From Sediminibacillus halophilus (GTDB taxonomy: Bacteria; Bacillota; Bacilli; Bacillales; Amphibacillaceae): a DNA stretch of 64,000 nt. Of the stretch, positions 1 to 10,151 are shown one piece after another; positions within the stretch are counted from its first letter, which is position 1; each line of letters opens with the position of its first letter. The stretch spans positions 248,001-312,000 of the forward strand of contig NZ_FNHF01000002.1 in NCBI RefSeq assembly GCF_900103695.1. Direction: 5' to 3'. Under the pieces are notes generated by a model. That model saw only the letters and a list, made by a program, of their open reading frames with translations, was not told the origin of the DNA and did no database searches. The position numbers and the translations under genes are program-made.

Positions 1-707
1 TCAGGATGTTTTTCTGCAAACTCCTCACGGACATTCAGGAAACCGTACGTATTAAAGTCAGGATTCCGATAAAAAAGCGCTGCATCCGATTCGAGTTCCA
101 AACGAGCCATATGCGGGTCAAGCCCAGCCCATGCATCCACCTGCCCGGATGTCAGGGCGGATGCTCCATCGCCGTGCTGCAGATTGACGATTTCCACATC
201 CTCTGCCGGAACACCTTCAGCTTCCAAAGCGCGCAGCAGGAAAATATAGGGATCGGTTCCCAGCGTGGCGGCTACCTTTTTGCCCTTCAAGTCCTCGAGA
301 CTTGTAATCCCTGAGTCTTTCGCAGTAACCAAGGCAGTCCATTCCGGTTTTGAATAAATGTACACATTCTTGATCGGTGCTCCATTTGCTTTGGACATCA
401 ACGCCGCAGCGCCGGCAGTCGATCCAAAATCGACGCTGTCACTGTTCAAAAATTCCAGGGCTTTGTTGCTCCCTTGGCTTAATGCCCATTCAATATCGAT
501 GCCTTCTTCTTCAAACTCCTCTTCAGCCCAGCCGAACTTTTTCAACACCAGGCTGGTCGGTGAATAGTACGCATAGTCAAGCCGGATTTTATCTGGCGCT
601 CCTTCTGAACTTGCGCTCGAGGAACAACCGGAAGTAACAATAATAATTACCGTCAAAGCTGTCAGAGCCAAAAAACTTCTTATATCTATCAATGGGATGC
701 GATTCAT
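1..707 (-). CDS. Aliphatic-sulfonate-type ABC transporter substrate-binding lipoprotein (3' end cut by window)
   Basis: The reading frame is open from an ATG at 707 to the window edge, so the C-terminus is missing and about 235 residues are visible. The N-terminus has a hydrophobic stretch ending in a lipobox (VTSGC, Cys at about residue 30), so this is a membrane-anchored lipoprotein. The mature part begins with a segment like LDYAYYSPTSLVLKKFGW and continues through a lobe typical of the SsuA/TauA/THI5-like binding-protein family, which delivers sulfonates or similar small anions to an ABC importer. A good ribosome binding site (aaggaggat) precedes the ATG. It starts 28 bases after the end of the SAM-riboswitch-controlled metY fusion gene with no terminator between, so it is probably in the same transcript. 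That supports a role in acquiring a sulfur source. The exact ligand is inference, and a nitrate or thiamine-precursor ligand cannot be excluded. Confidence 0.85.
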   Translation of the reverse strand, partial: MNRIPLIDIRSFLALTALTVIIIVTSGCSSSASSEGAPDKIRLDYAYYSPTSLVLKKFGWAEEEFEEEGIDIEWALSQGSNKALEFLNSDSVDFGSTAGAAALMSKANGAPIKNVYIYSKPEWTALVTAKDSGITSLEDLKGKKVAATLGTDPYIFLLRALEAEGVPAEDVEIVNLQHGDGASALTSGQVDAWAGLDPHMARLELESDAALFYRNPDFNTYGFLNVREEFAEKHP

Positions 708-735
708 CGATATCCTCCTTGTCTTCTGTATGGTT

Positions 736-2717
<1,982 letters not shown>

Positions 2718-2747
2718 TTCGTATCAAATTGTCATTTCCTTTGCGTA

Positions 2748-3833
2748 TCAATGTTCCAATTCCGATTTGATGATGCTTCCCCATTTTTCAAATTCAACCA
2801 GAAAACCGTCATGTCCGAAACTGGTATCAATCAAGGTATATTTTCCCTCTTTCCCGTTCTGTCTCAGCTGGTGGATAAACTGTTCCAGCGAACCCGGCGG
2901 AAACAGCAAATCACCGCTGTATCCGAGTGCTGTTACCGGTGCTTCAATCCGGGAAGCGGCCTGTTGCCAACCGCCCCGTCCACGGCCGATATCATGCGTA
3001 TCCATTGCCTTCAACAAATACAGATAACTGTTGGCATCAAAACGTTTGGTCAGCTTTTTCCCCTGGTAATCAAGGTAAGATTCGATTTCATAGGCAATTT
3101 CATCATGAAAGTTCCCGGCAGGGGCGCGCTGTTTTCTTGAAAAACGCTCATTGAACAAGTCTCCCGACCGGTATGTGATCATCCCCACCATACGCGCAAG
3201 ACTCAATCCACTCTCCGGTATGGTGCCTTCGGTATAATTGCCATTGTTCCAATTCGGATCACGTAGAATGGCCAGCCTTGCAATATTGTTAAATGCAATC
3301 GCATAGTCAGTCAAGTATGGTGTGACAGCCAATGGGAGCAAACGGTCCATTTTGTCAGGGTACATCACTCCCCACTCCAGAACCTGCATCCCGCCGAGCG
3401 ACCCGCCTATAACAGCAGCCAAATGGTCGATACCCAATTTTTCAAGTGCAATCTGTTGGGCGCAGACCATATCGCGTACCGTTATAAACGGAAACTTCGC
3501 CTGGTAGGCTTCCTCTGTCCGGGGATCGATACTAAGCGGTCCTGTCGAACCATTGCAGCCGCCCAGTACGTTGAATGATATGATTTGGAACCGATCACTA
3601 TCGATATAGCCGCCAGGGGTGATCATGTCTGCCCAATAGCCTGGCATCTCCTTTTCACCAACTGCGTGTTGGCTGCCCGTCAATGCATGACAGACAAGGA
3701 TGGCCGGTGCGTCGGTCAATCCAACCCGTTCGTAGGCAAGTTCCACCTCTTGGATCACGGTGCCGGATTCCAACTCGAGTTCTCCTATATTGACGGTACC
3801 GGTCTTCCTTTCAACAGCTGTCTTCACTTCCAT
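2748..3833 (-). CDS. metX: Homoserine O-acetyltransferase
   Basis: This 361-residue alpha/beta hydrolase-fold enzyme acetylates homoserine with acetyl-CoA, the first committed step of methionine synthesis, and gives the substrate for the MetY encoded just downstream. The catalytic triad is visible: Ser145 in IGGSLGGMQ, Asp308 in GYSGDLLFPP and His341 in SFGHDGF. The family motifs NVLGGCNGSTGP and FSRKQR are also present. Length and motifs fit MetX of Firmicutes rather than the unrelated MetA. The ATG at 3833 has the ribosome binding site gaaaggtggtgg. A SAM riboswitch and terminator precede it, so it should be switched off when SAM is plentiful. Acetyl rather than succinyl specificity is assigned from family knowledge. 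Confidence 0.95.
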   Translation of the reverse strand: MEVKTAVERKTGTVNIGELELESGTVIQEVELAYERVGLTDAPAILVCHALTGSQHAVGEKEMPGYWADMITPGGYIDSDRFQIISFNVLGGCNGSTGPLSIDPRTEEAYQAKFPFITVRDMVCAQQIALEKLGIDHLAAVIGGSLGGMQVLEWGVMYPDKMDRLLPLAVTPYLTDYAIAFNNIARLAILRDPNWNNGNYTEGTIPESGLSLARMVGMITYRSGDLFNERFSRKQRAPAGNFHDEIAYEIESYLDYQGKKLTKRFDANSYLYLLKAMDTHDIGRGRGGWQQAASRIEAPVTALGYSGDLLFPPGSLEQFIHQLRQNGKEGKYTLIDTSFGHDGFLVEFEKWGSIIKSELEH

Positions 3834-3968
3834 GCGACAGATCCACCACCTTTCTTTTTTTCAATTGATTTGATCATTTCTCAATCCATCCGCAACAGCG
3901 AATCCATATGGACATTTTTTATTACTTTTTGCAGTTGTCTGTCTCCCAGTTAACTGTCCAGGAAGACA

Positions 3969-4003
3969 TAAAAAAATGCCTCTCCAGAAGATAGAGAGGC
4001 ATT
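3969..4003 (-). terminator. Riboswitch-controlled terminator in the metX leader
   Basis: A 10-bp stem (aatgcctctc / gagaggcatt on the plus strand) is followed on the minus strand by a run of seven T. It lies between the SAM aptamer and metX, as expected for the off-state terminator. Confidence 0.88.
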
Positions 4004-4015
4004 GGTTATCAATTC

Positions 4016-4128
4016 ACTCCTTATCTTCCAAGCTTTCGCTCAGCAGGAATTAGCACCTTTTTAAGCCGTGGCTTAAAGGTTGCCGGGTTTCATCGGGCCA
4101 GTCCCTCCACCTCTCTGGATAAGTATTC
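4016..4128 (-). promoter_or_regulatory. SAM-I (S-box) riboswitch upstream of metX
   Basis: The minus strand shows the same S-box core as the metY leader: agagaggtggagggactggc, ccgatgaaacccggcaacc and aaggtgctaattcctg, closed by an outer helix using ttatcc / ggataa. It is a second, independent copy in the same methionine block. Confidence 0.95.
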
Positions 4129-4156
4129 GCAATATTCCGTTTTGATTGTAAACAAA

Positions 4157-4185
4157 ATTCTAGCATGTAGCAGCAAACGTGTCAA
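4157..4185 (-). promoter_or_regulatory. SigA promoter for the metX riboswitch transcript
   Basis: On the minus strand a perfect -35 TTGACA (4185-4180) and a -10 TAGAAT (4162-4157) are separated by exactly 17 bases, about 30 bases before the aptamer. This is a strong vegetative promoter; the SAM leader would provide the control. Confidence 0.82.
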
Positions 4186-4209
4186 CAGGTTTTCTGCCTA
4201 ATTCATTTT

Positions 4210-4224
4210 TTAAAATCATTATTA
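4210..4224 (+). promoter_or_regulatory. Possible PerR/Fur-family box upstream of the catalase
   Basis: The 15 bases ttaaaatcattatta differ at two positions from the Bacillus Per box (TTATAAT-N-ATTATAA). PerR control would suit a peroxide-degrading enzyme, but the region is AT-rich, so a chance match is possible. Confidence 0.35.
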
Positions 4225-4244
4225 AGAAAAAATAAGAATAAACC

Positions 4245-4270
4245 GTTTATTCCTCGTATCCTGCGGGAAG
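4245..4270 (+). promoter_or_regulatory. Candidate SigB (general stress) promoter for the manganese catalase
   Basis: GTTTAT at 4245-4250 and GGGAAG at 4265-4270 are 14 bases apart. They match the SigB pattern GTTTAA-N12-15-GGGWAW with one mismatch in each hexamer. The B. subtilis homologue YdbD belongs to the SigB regulon, which makes the match more credible. It lies about 90 bases before the start codon. Confidence 0.45.
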
Positions 4271-4358
4271 ATGTTAACTGTCGCGAAAGGACGGGCCCGT
4301 CAGCGATATCGAAGTCAGAAGAACACAGATAAAATTACTTAAAAAGGTGGTTTTTCAC

Positions 4359-5183
4359 TTGTTTTTTCACAGAAAAGAACTTCAGTATCATGCAAAACCA
4401 GAAAAATCCGATCCACTCTTTGCCAAACAGCTACAGGAAATTTTAGGTGGACAATTCGGTGAGATGTCCGTAGCGATGCAGTATTTATTCCAAGGCTTCA
4501 ACACGCGCGGAAATGAAAAGTATAAAGACTTGATCATGGACACTGGTGCAGAAGAACTTGGCCACGTTGAAATGATCGCCACCATGGTTGCACGTTTACT
4601 GGATGGAGCGCCAATCAATGAACAGGAAAAAGCGGCCAAAGATCCTGTGATCGGTGCGATTATGGGCGGTATGAACCCACATCACGCGATTGTTTCCGGT
4701 CTCGGAGCCACTCCGGAAAACAGTGCCGGCGTACCATGGAGTGCTGGATATATCATTGCCAGTGGCAACTTGATGGCAGACATGCGTGCCAATCTTAACG
4801 CAGAATCGCAAGGAAGGTTGCAGGTCGCCCGTCTATATGAATTAACGGAGGATCGCGGTGTCAAAGACATGCTTTCCTTCCTGCTGGCCAGAGATACCAT
4901 GCATCAAAACCAATGGATGGCAGCCCTGCAGGAATTAGAAGAAAAAGAGGGCGGCAAAATCACTCCTACCACTGTGCCGGCTGAATGGGAAGCAATGGAT
5001 TTCTCCCATAAACTGTATAACTTCTCTGAAGGAGAGGATAGTGCCCGCGGTATTTGGGCTTCTGGCAATGCGCCTGATGGCCATGACTTTCAATATGAAA
5101 GCGAACCGGTAGGCTTTGGAGGAAAACCAGAACTGAAACCAGCTCCTCCATATGTACATTCAACACCTCCCCTAGACAAATAA
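4359..5183 (+). CDS. ydbD: Manganese (non-heme) catalase, YdbD type
   Basis: This 274-residue protein belongs to the ferritin-like dimanganese catalases, which turn hydrogen peroxide into water and oxygen. The metal-ligand stretches are visible: GGQFGEMSVAMQYLFQ, then EELGHVEMIATM, and later DTMHQNQWMAAL with its histidine. The first residues (MFFHRKELQYHAKPEKSDP) match the family start if translation begins at the TTG at 4359, which lies 8 bases after the ribosome binding site aaggtgg. A GTG at 4347 overlaps that site and is unlikely. It is a single gene with a strong terminator behind it. A SigB-like promoter and a Per-like box lie upstream, which suits a stress function. No signal peptide is seen, so it is cytoplasmic or spore-associated. 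Confidence 0.93.
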   Translation: MFFHRKELQYHAKPEKSDPLFAKQLQEILGGQFGEMSVAMQYLFQGFNTRGNEKYKDLIMDTGAEELGHVEMIATMVARLLDGAPINEQEKAAKDPVIGAIMGGMNPHHAIVSGLGATPENSAGVPWSAGYIIASGNLMADMRANLNAESQGRLQVARLYELTEDRGVKDMLSFLLARDTMHQNQWMAALQELEEKEGGKITPTTVPAEWEAMDFSHKLYNFSEGEDSARGIWASGNAPDGHDFQYESEPVGFGGKPELKPAPPYVHSTPPLDK

Positions 5184-5190
5184 ACAAGTG

Positions 5191-5229
5191 AAATAGACCT
5201 GTGCATGACTTGGTGCACAGGTCTATTTT
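5191..5229 (+). terminator. Terminator after the manganese catalase
   Basis: A stem of 13 or more base pairs (aaatagacctgtgca / tgcacaggtctattt) is followed by six T. Confidence 0.9.
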
Positions 5230-5320
5230 TTCTGTTGACTTATCGTTGTCTATTTATTGGTTGTTTTTTTCTTATTAATCCAGGGAAGTACATATCGTGA
5301 CACTTTTCTTGGAGGGAATT

Positions 5321-5479
5321 ATGATTTATTTGCGGGAACTGGAAGAAAAAATCGAAGCATTGCGACATAAAATGTATGAAGCATATAATAAAGATCCAAG
5401 TGGACAAGAAGTGCTGCAAATATCCCAAACGCTGGACGAAGCCATCAATCAGCTTGAGCAGCAAAAACGACAGCAATAA
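5321..5479 (+). CDS. Spo0E-like aspartyl-phosphate phosphatase
   Basis: This 52-residue protein has the Spo0E-family layout: two short helices and the signature SQTLD (about residues 36-40) in ISQTLDEAINQL. Members remove the phosphate from Spo0A and so delay sporulation. The start is the ATG at 5321 with ggaggg six bases upstream; a longer frame from 5297 lacks a ribosome binding site. The gene stands alone between the catalase terminator and a tRNA promoter. Which paralogue it is (Spo0E, YisI, YnzD) cannot be told from so short a sequence. Its presence supports an endospore-forming host. Confidence 0.85.
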   Translation: MIYLRELEEKIEALRHKMYEAYNKDPSGQEVLQISQTLDEAINQLEQQKRQQ

Positions 5480-5524
5480 TTCGTTTGGTTCTCGCTGTCT
5501 GTTCAATAGGTTGTATTTTACCTC

Positions 5525-5553
5525 TTGCATTCAAAAATTATATGACGTATAAT
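5525..5553 (+). promoter_or_regulatory. Promoter of tRNA-Arg
   Basis: TTGCAT (5525-5530) and a perfect TATAAT (5548-5553) are 17 bases apart, about 50 bases before the mature tRNA. The spacing and consensus suit a strong constitutive stable-RNA promoter. Confidence 0.85.
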
Positions 5554-5604
5554 AGTCGTTGTCAGTCGGCGCTGAATATCAGCAACGAACAACCCTATTA
5601 TTTT

Positions 5605-5680
5605 GCGCTCGTAGCTCAGTCGGATAGAGCGGTGGTTTCCGGTACCACGTCTGTCGGGGGTTCGAATCCCTCCGAGCGCG
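5605..5680 (+). tRNA. tRNA-Arg, anticodon CCG
   Basis: The acceptor arms gcgctcg and cgagcgc pair fully. The D arm is gctc...gagc, the anticodon stem gtggt/accac encloses the loop ttccggt with anticodon CCG, and the T arm is ggggg-ttcgaat-ccctc. It reads the arginine codon CGG. The variable loop counts to seven bases, slightly long for a class I tRNA. CCA is not encoded. It is a single tRNA with its own promoter and terminator. Confidence 0.96.
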
Positions 5681-5689
5681 TATCCAGAG

Positions 5690-5735
5690 GGACGGCCTTT
5701 TAAGTTATTTGTGACTTGAAGGTCGTCCTTTTTGT
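5690..5735 (+). terminator. Terminator after tRNA-Arg
   Basis: A long stem (ggacggcctt...aaggtcgtcc) is followed by tttttgtttt, starting 10 bases after the tRNA. Confidence 0.9.
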
Positions 5736-5736
5736 T

Positions 5737-6383
5737 TTGAGTGTTTATGTGATGCTTTTTTGTCTCTCCCCCTGTGATTACTTCTTGTTGCGAGGACCTT
5801 GTCGCTTCTCCTCCCAATTCTTCTTGCTGATTCAATGAAATTTCAGTAGTCTTCGATGTTTGCAAAAAGGACGCAAATCCGATAGTAAGTTTGAATCGAG
5901 ACGGAAAAGGACAATGAAGAGAAAATCGATGATAGAAAACCAACCAAAATAATTTCATAAGGCTGTGAAGAGTGATTCCACGCTGTAATGCTGACAAAAT
6001 CATTTCATTCCCCCTAAGTGCGTTTCTACGATAAAACATAGCAGTAACATCTTCATCCGCTCTATGAAGATAGAGCCAACGCTAAAATACTAGTAAAAAA
6101 CACTTCATCAACCTGCTCTACTCCCCTCTCAAAATGGTTCGGCTTTTAAAAACACTGATTGATAGTCTCAATGCTCATCCTCTCCTCCTTCTTGCCTCCC
6201 CCTCCCAACACCCTCTCTTTTCCACTCTGTCATATACTTTTTATGAGAAAAATGAGAAAAACTCCACAAGCCCGTCATAGTATGTATAATAAGTAGATAA
6301 TTCAGAAAAGTCCGATTTGTTAAACATCCACTATATTTTCGGATCATCGAAGAAAACACCCTCAACCAGTAAGGAGGTCGAGC
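5737..6383. other. Intergenic region with no supported gene
   Basis: I see no convincing gene in these 650 bases. A minus-strand frame starting near 6005 has a fair ribosome binding site (agggggaatga), but it lacks recognisable domains and runs through the tRNA, so I do not accept it. At about 6180-6235 the minus strand is almost pure purine for some 50 bases (gaggaggagag type runs). A TATAAT at 6285-6290, about 95 bases before the oppD-like gene, could be its -10 element but lacks a good -35. Confidence 0.6.
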
Positions 6384-7385
6384 ATGAATTCCAAAACACC
6401 TATTTTGGAAGTCAATCAATTACATACCCACTTTTTCACCAAAGCTGGCGTTGTTAAAGCTGTCGATGGTGTTTCATTCGCCATCAGTCCCGGTGAGACA
6501 CTTGGAATTGTCGGAGAATCCGGATCCGGGAAAAGTATCACCGCCATGTCGATCATGAATTTGATCCCTTCCCCTCCCGGAAAAATAGTCGATGGCGAAA
6601 TTTTGTTTAAAGGGGAAGATTTGCTAAAAAAATCGGAAAAGCAAATGCGGAAAATCCGTGGTAAAGAAATTTCGATGATTTTCCAAGATCCGATGACTTC
6701 TCTTAATCCCGTATTCACCGTGGAAAAGCAGATGGTTGAAACAATTTTGGTCCATGAAAGAATGAACAAAAAACAGGCAAAAGAGCGAGCCGTCGAACTA
6801 CTTGATCTAGTCGGAATTCCAGAAGCACGGGGCCGCTTGAAAAACTATCCGCACGAATTTAGCGGCGGGATGCGACAGCGGGTAATGATCGCCATGGCGC
6901 TGGCATGCAACCCCGAGGTCTTGATTGCCGATGAGCCGACTACTGCCCTTGATGTTACCATCCAGGCACAAATATTAGACTTACTGGCCAGACTGCAAAA
7001 AGAACTGGGAATGGCCATTATCATGATCACCCACGACCTCGGCGTGGTGGCAGAAGTTTGCGACAGGGTCATGGTCATGTACGCCGGAAAACCTGTCGAA
7101 TACACAGAAAAGAATACCTTGTTTGAACTGCCAAAGCATCCCTACACGGTAGGATTAATGAATTCCATTCCTCGAATTGCATCCAAACAAGAAAAATTGG
7201 CCGCTATTGAAGGGCTTCCTCCTGATTTACGGGCACTTCCGGGAGGATGCAGCTTTGCACCACGGTGCAGTCATGCAATGGAAAGCTGTTTGAGCCATGA
7301 CCCAGCATGGACAGAGCAAGCCGCAAATCACCATGTCCGATGCCTGTTATATGAAGAAGATGCAGAAAAGGTGGTGTCGGAATGA
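6384..7385 (+). CDS. Oligopeptide/dipeptide ABC transporter ATP-binding protein (OppD/DppD type)
   Basis: This 333-residue ATPase energises peptide import. Walker A is GESGSGKS (about residue 43), the Q-loop is [10 protein letters not shown], the signature is FSGGMRQRV, Walker B is [11 protein letters not shown] and the H-loop is ITHDLGVV. The C-terminal extension with a Cys-rich segment ([16 protein letters not shown]) is the oligopeptide ABC C-terminal domain, which in relatives can carry an iron-sulfur cluster. The ATG follows aaggagg. It is the first gene of a five-gene operon and overlaps the next ATPase by four bases (ATGA). The substrate (di-, tri- or oligopeptide) is not decided by sequence. 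Confidence 0.94.
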   Translation: MNSKTPILEVNQLHTHFFTKAGVVKAVDGVSFAISPGETLGIVGESGSGKSITAMSIMNLIPSPPGKIVDGEILFKGEDLLKKSEKQMRKIRGKEISMIFQDPMTSLNPVFTVEKQMVETILVHERMNKKQAKERAVELLDLVGIPEARGRLKNYPHEFSGGMRQRVMIAMALACNPEVLIADEPTTALDVTIQAQILDLLARLQKELGMAIIMITHDLGVVAEVCDRVMVMYAGKPVEYTEKNTLFELPKHPYTVGLMNSIPRIASKQEKLAAIEGLPPDLRALPGGCSFAPRCSHAMESCLSHDPAWTEQAANHHVRCLLYEEDAEKVVSE

Positions 7386-8368
7386 GTACCTTATTGGAAG
7401 TAAACAATCTCAAGAAACACTTTCCGATAAAAGGGAGCAGTTTATTCGAAAAACAAGACAGAGCTGTCAAGGCCGTAGACGGTGTTTCCTTCCATGTCAA
7501 CAAAGGGGAGACATTGGGACTTGTAGGAGAAAGTGGATGCGGCAAATCGACTACCGGACGGGCGATTTTAAAACTGTTAGAACCCACTTCCGGGCAAATC
7601 CGCTTCAAAGGAGAAGATATCACTGGTTATCACGGCGAAAAACTCAGAAAGCTAAGGCGCGACATGCAATTGATCTTCCAGGATCCCTACGCATCTCTCA
7701 ATCCAAGGAAGACAATAGAACAAATTATTACCGAACCAATGAAAATCTTTGGGATGCCGAAAGTAGAACGAAGGCAGAAGCTTGATCGACTGCTCGAGGT
7801 CGTCGGGCTCAGTTCCTACCATAAACAACGCTATCCGCATGAATTCAGCGGCGGCCAACGGCAGCGCGTAGGAATAGCCCGTTCACTGGCCCTTGATCCC
7901 GAATTGGTGATCTGCGATGAACCTGTTTCGGCTCTTGATGTATCCATTCAGGCGCAGGTAATCAACTTGATGGAAGAACTGCAAGAGGAATTCCAATTGA
8001 CCTACCTATTTATCGCCCACGACCTCAGTGTCGTACATCATATCAGTGACCGTGTCGCGGTCATGTATCTCGGACAAATCGTCGAAATCGGCGATGTCGA
8101 AGAACTTTATGCTAATCCAAAGCACCCGTATACCCAGGCATTGCTGTCAGCCATCCCGGAAGCGGACCCGAAAATATCCCGGGAACGAATCACCATTAAG
8201 GGCGACCTTCCTTCTCCTTCCAACCCGCCTGAGGGTTGCAAGTTCCACACCAGGTGTCCGTATGCAGAGGAAATCTGCCGCAAAGTAAATCCGGTGCTTA
8301 AACAAGTTTCTCCGGAAGGTCAGCAGGCTGCTTGTCATTTTGTGAAAGAAGTGGCGCTTGAGTACTGA
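7382..8368 (+). CDS. Oligopeptide/dipeptide ABC transporter ATP-binding protein (OppF/DppF type)
   Basis: This is the partner ATPase, 328 residues. Walker A is GESGCGKST, the signature FSGGQRQRV, Walker B VICDEPVSALD and the switch IAHDLSVV. The C-terminal Cys segment GCKFHTRCPYAEEIC again fits the oligopeptide ABC family. It starts within the stop of the upstream gene (ATGA overlap), so translation is coupled, and the two ATPases very likely form the heterodimer of the importer. The binding protein follows 41 bases later. Confidence 0.94.
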   Translation: MSTLLEVNNLKKHFPIKGSSLFEKQDRAVKAVDGVSFHVNKGETLGLVGESGCGKSTTGRAILKLLEPTSGQIRFKGEDITGYHGEKLRKLRRDMQLIFQDPYASLNPRKTIEQIITEPMKIFGMPKVERRQKLDRLLEVVGLSSYHKQRYPHEFSGGQRQRVGIARSLALDPELVICDEPVSALDVSIQAQVINLMEELQEEFQLTYLFIAHDLSVVHHISDRVAVMYLGQIVEIGDVEELYANPKHPYTQALLSAIPEADPKISRERITIKGDLPSPSNPPEGCKFHTRCPYAEEICRKVNPVLKQVSPEGQQAACHFVKEVALEY

Positions 8369-8409
8369 CTCCAGCGTCAATTCTATAAAAAATTTTAAGG
8401 GGGATAAAA

Positions 8410-10050
8410 ATGAACAAGAAAGTAATATGGACTTTTTTTGGCATGTTGTTATTCGTTGTATTAATTGCCAGCGGTTGCAGCAGTGACGAAGCCGGGTCAG
8501 AGGATACCGGGGACGACACAGCTGAAGCCAGTGACGACACAGAAAGCGGTGACGATGGCGAAAAAACGCTTGTTTTCGGACGCGGTGCCGACTCCGTTCA
8601 ACTGGATCCTTCGAAAATTACCGATGGTGAATCTATTTATGTGACCAACCAGTTGTACGATACACTGGTCCGTTACAAAGAGGACAGCACCGAGGTAAGG
8701 CCTTCTCTTGCTACAGAGTGGGAAACAAGCGAAGATGGATTGGTTTGGACATTCCAACTGCGAGACGATGTGACATTCCATGATGGCAGTGATTTTACTG
8801 CAGAAGATGTCGTGTTCAACTTTGAACGCTGGGCTACATCTGCTGACTTCATTTACTATGGCTACATGTTCGGTGCGACAGAAGACAACTTGAAAGGCAT
8901 CATTGATAAGGTCGAGGCAACTGGTGACTACGAAGTAAAATTCACCTTAACCGAACCGAATGCCCCATTCCTTTACACACTTGCCATGCCGCCATTCGGT
9001 ATCGCAAGTCCTGAAGCAATCGAGGAGTATGGAGAAGACTACTTTAAAAACCCGGTTGGTACAGGTCCGTTTGTTTTTGAAGAATGGGTGAAAGACGACA
9101 GCATCACGGTTGTTAAAAACGATGACTATTTCGATGAGCCGGCTAAGGTCGACAAAGTCATTTTCCGGACGATTCCTGATAATGGCGCCCGTTTCATGGA
9201 GCTACAGTCCGGATCCATCGATGTTATGAACGGACTGAACCCACAGGATATTGAACAAGCGGAGTCCGATGAGAATCTGCAAATCATCCGCAGGCCGTCG
9301 ATGAACGTAAGTTATATGGCAATGAACACGGACCAAGACGGCCCAATGGGCAACAAAGAAGTTCGTCAGGCCATCAACCTGGCCATCGATAAAGAAAAAT
9401 TGCTGACTCTTTTTGAAGGGGTAGGAAAAGCTGCCAAAAATCCGATGCCGCCTTCCCTTTGGGGTTACAATGATGAAATCGAAGACTATGGTTATGACAT
9501 TGAAGAGGCCAAAAAACTGTTAGCTGAAGCAGGCTATGCCGATGGATTCAAAGTGACGCTTTATTCCATGGCCAATCCACGACCATACTTGCCACAACCG
9601 AAGGTCACAGCACAGGCAATCCAGGAAATGCTTGCAGAAGTAAATATTGAAGTGGAAATCGTAGAAAACGACTGGGATACCCATCTGGCTGCCACAGAAA
9701 ACGGCGAACACGATATGGCCTTCCTTGGCTGGACCGGGGACAACGGCGACCCAGACAACTTCTTGTATGTATTGCTTGATAAAGACAATGCCAAAATGGG
9801 CTCTGCAGGAAACGTTGCTTTTTACAAAAGCGATGAAGTACACGACTTGTTAAAAGCAGCACAGACAGAAATGGATCAGGAAAAACGATCGGAGCTGTAT
9901 ATGGAAGCACAGGAAATCATCCATGAGGATGCGCCATGGTTCCCGATCGCCCATACGACACCACCGCTTGCAGCCAGCAAGGATGTAGTCGATTACCTTC
10001 CGCATCCAACTGGAAGCGAACCGTTCAACTTCTTGGATATCAGTCGCTAA
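8410..10050 (+). CDS. Peptide ABC transporter substrate-binding lipoprotein (SBP family 5)
   Basis: This 546-residue lipoprotein captures peptides outside the membrane. The signal peptide ends in the lipobox IASGC (Cys at about residue 23), followed by a strongly acidic, Ser/Thr/Gly-rich linker typical of salt-tolerant bacilli. The mature domain has family-5 motifs: DSVQLDPSKITDGES, LATEWETSEDGLVWTFQLR, FHDGSDFTAEDVVFNFERW, NPVGTGPFVFEEW and VRQAINLAIDKEKL. The length is normal. The ribosome binding site is aagggggataaaa. It lies between the ATPases and the permeases, and a stem-loop behind it may keep its mRNA more abundant than the permease mRNA. Confidence 0.93.
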   Translation: MNKKVIWTFFGMLLFVVLIASGCSSDEAGSEDTGDDTAEASDDTESGDDGEKTLVFGRGADSVQLDPSKITDGESIYVTNQLYDTLVRYKEDSTEVRPSLATEWETSEDGLVWTFQLRDDVTFHDGSDFTAEDVVFNFERWATSADFIYYGYMFGATEDNLKGIIDKVEATGDYEVKFTLTEPNAPFLYTLAMPPFGIASPEAIEEYGEDYFKNPVGTGPFVFEEWVKDDSITVVKNDDYFDEPAKVDKVIFRTIPDNGARFMELQSGSIDVMNGLNPQDIEQAESDENLQIIRRPSMNVSYMAMNTDQDGPMGNKEVRQAINLAIDKEKLLTLFEGVGKAAKNPMPPSLWGYNDEIEDYGYDIEEAKKLLAEAGYADGFKVTLYSMANPRPYLPQPKVTAQAIQEMLAEVNIEVEIVENDWDTHLAATENGEHDMAFLGWTGDNGDPDNFLYVLLDKDNAKMGSAGNVAFYKSDEVHDLLKAAQTEMDQEKRSELYMEAQEIIHEDAPWFPIAHTTPPLAASKDVVDYLPHPTGSEPFNFLDISR

Positions 10051-10073
10051 TCCGTCTTATATGAATCTTGTCC

Positions 10074-10112
10074 AGAAGTTACTTTGGCTGCAGCCAGAGT
10101 AACTTCTGTTTT
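10074..10112 (+). terminator. Intercistronic stem-loop / partial terminator in the peptide transporter operon
   Basis: A near-perfect inverted repeat (agaagttact...agtaacttct with gctgc at the apex) is followed by gtttt. Lying between the binding-protein and permease genes, it probably stops part of the transcripts or protects the upstream mRNA 3' end, giving more binding protein than permease. Confidence 0.75.
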
Positions 10113-10151
10113 CACCCCGCTTTACCCATGTTACGGAAAGGAGGAAAAGTG

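Noticed and set aside
5518-6039. Minus-strand frame of 173 codons
   Set aside because: It reads through the tRNA-Arg and its terminator and has no recognisable domain, although agggggaatga near 6005 would be a fair ribosome binding site.
10068-10151. N-terminal extension of the OppB-type permease
   Set aside because: It would translate through the intercistronic hairpin. The ATG at 10152 has a strong ribosome binding site and the family N-terminus.
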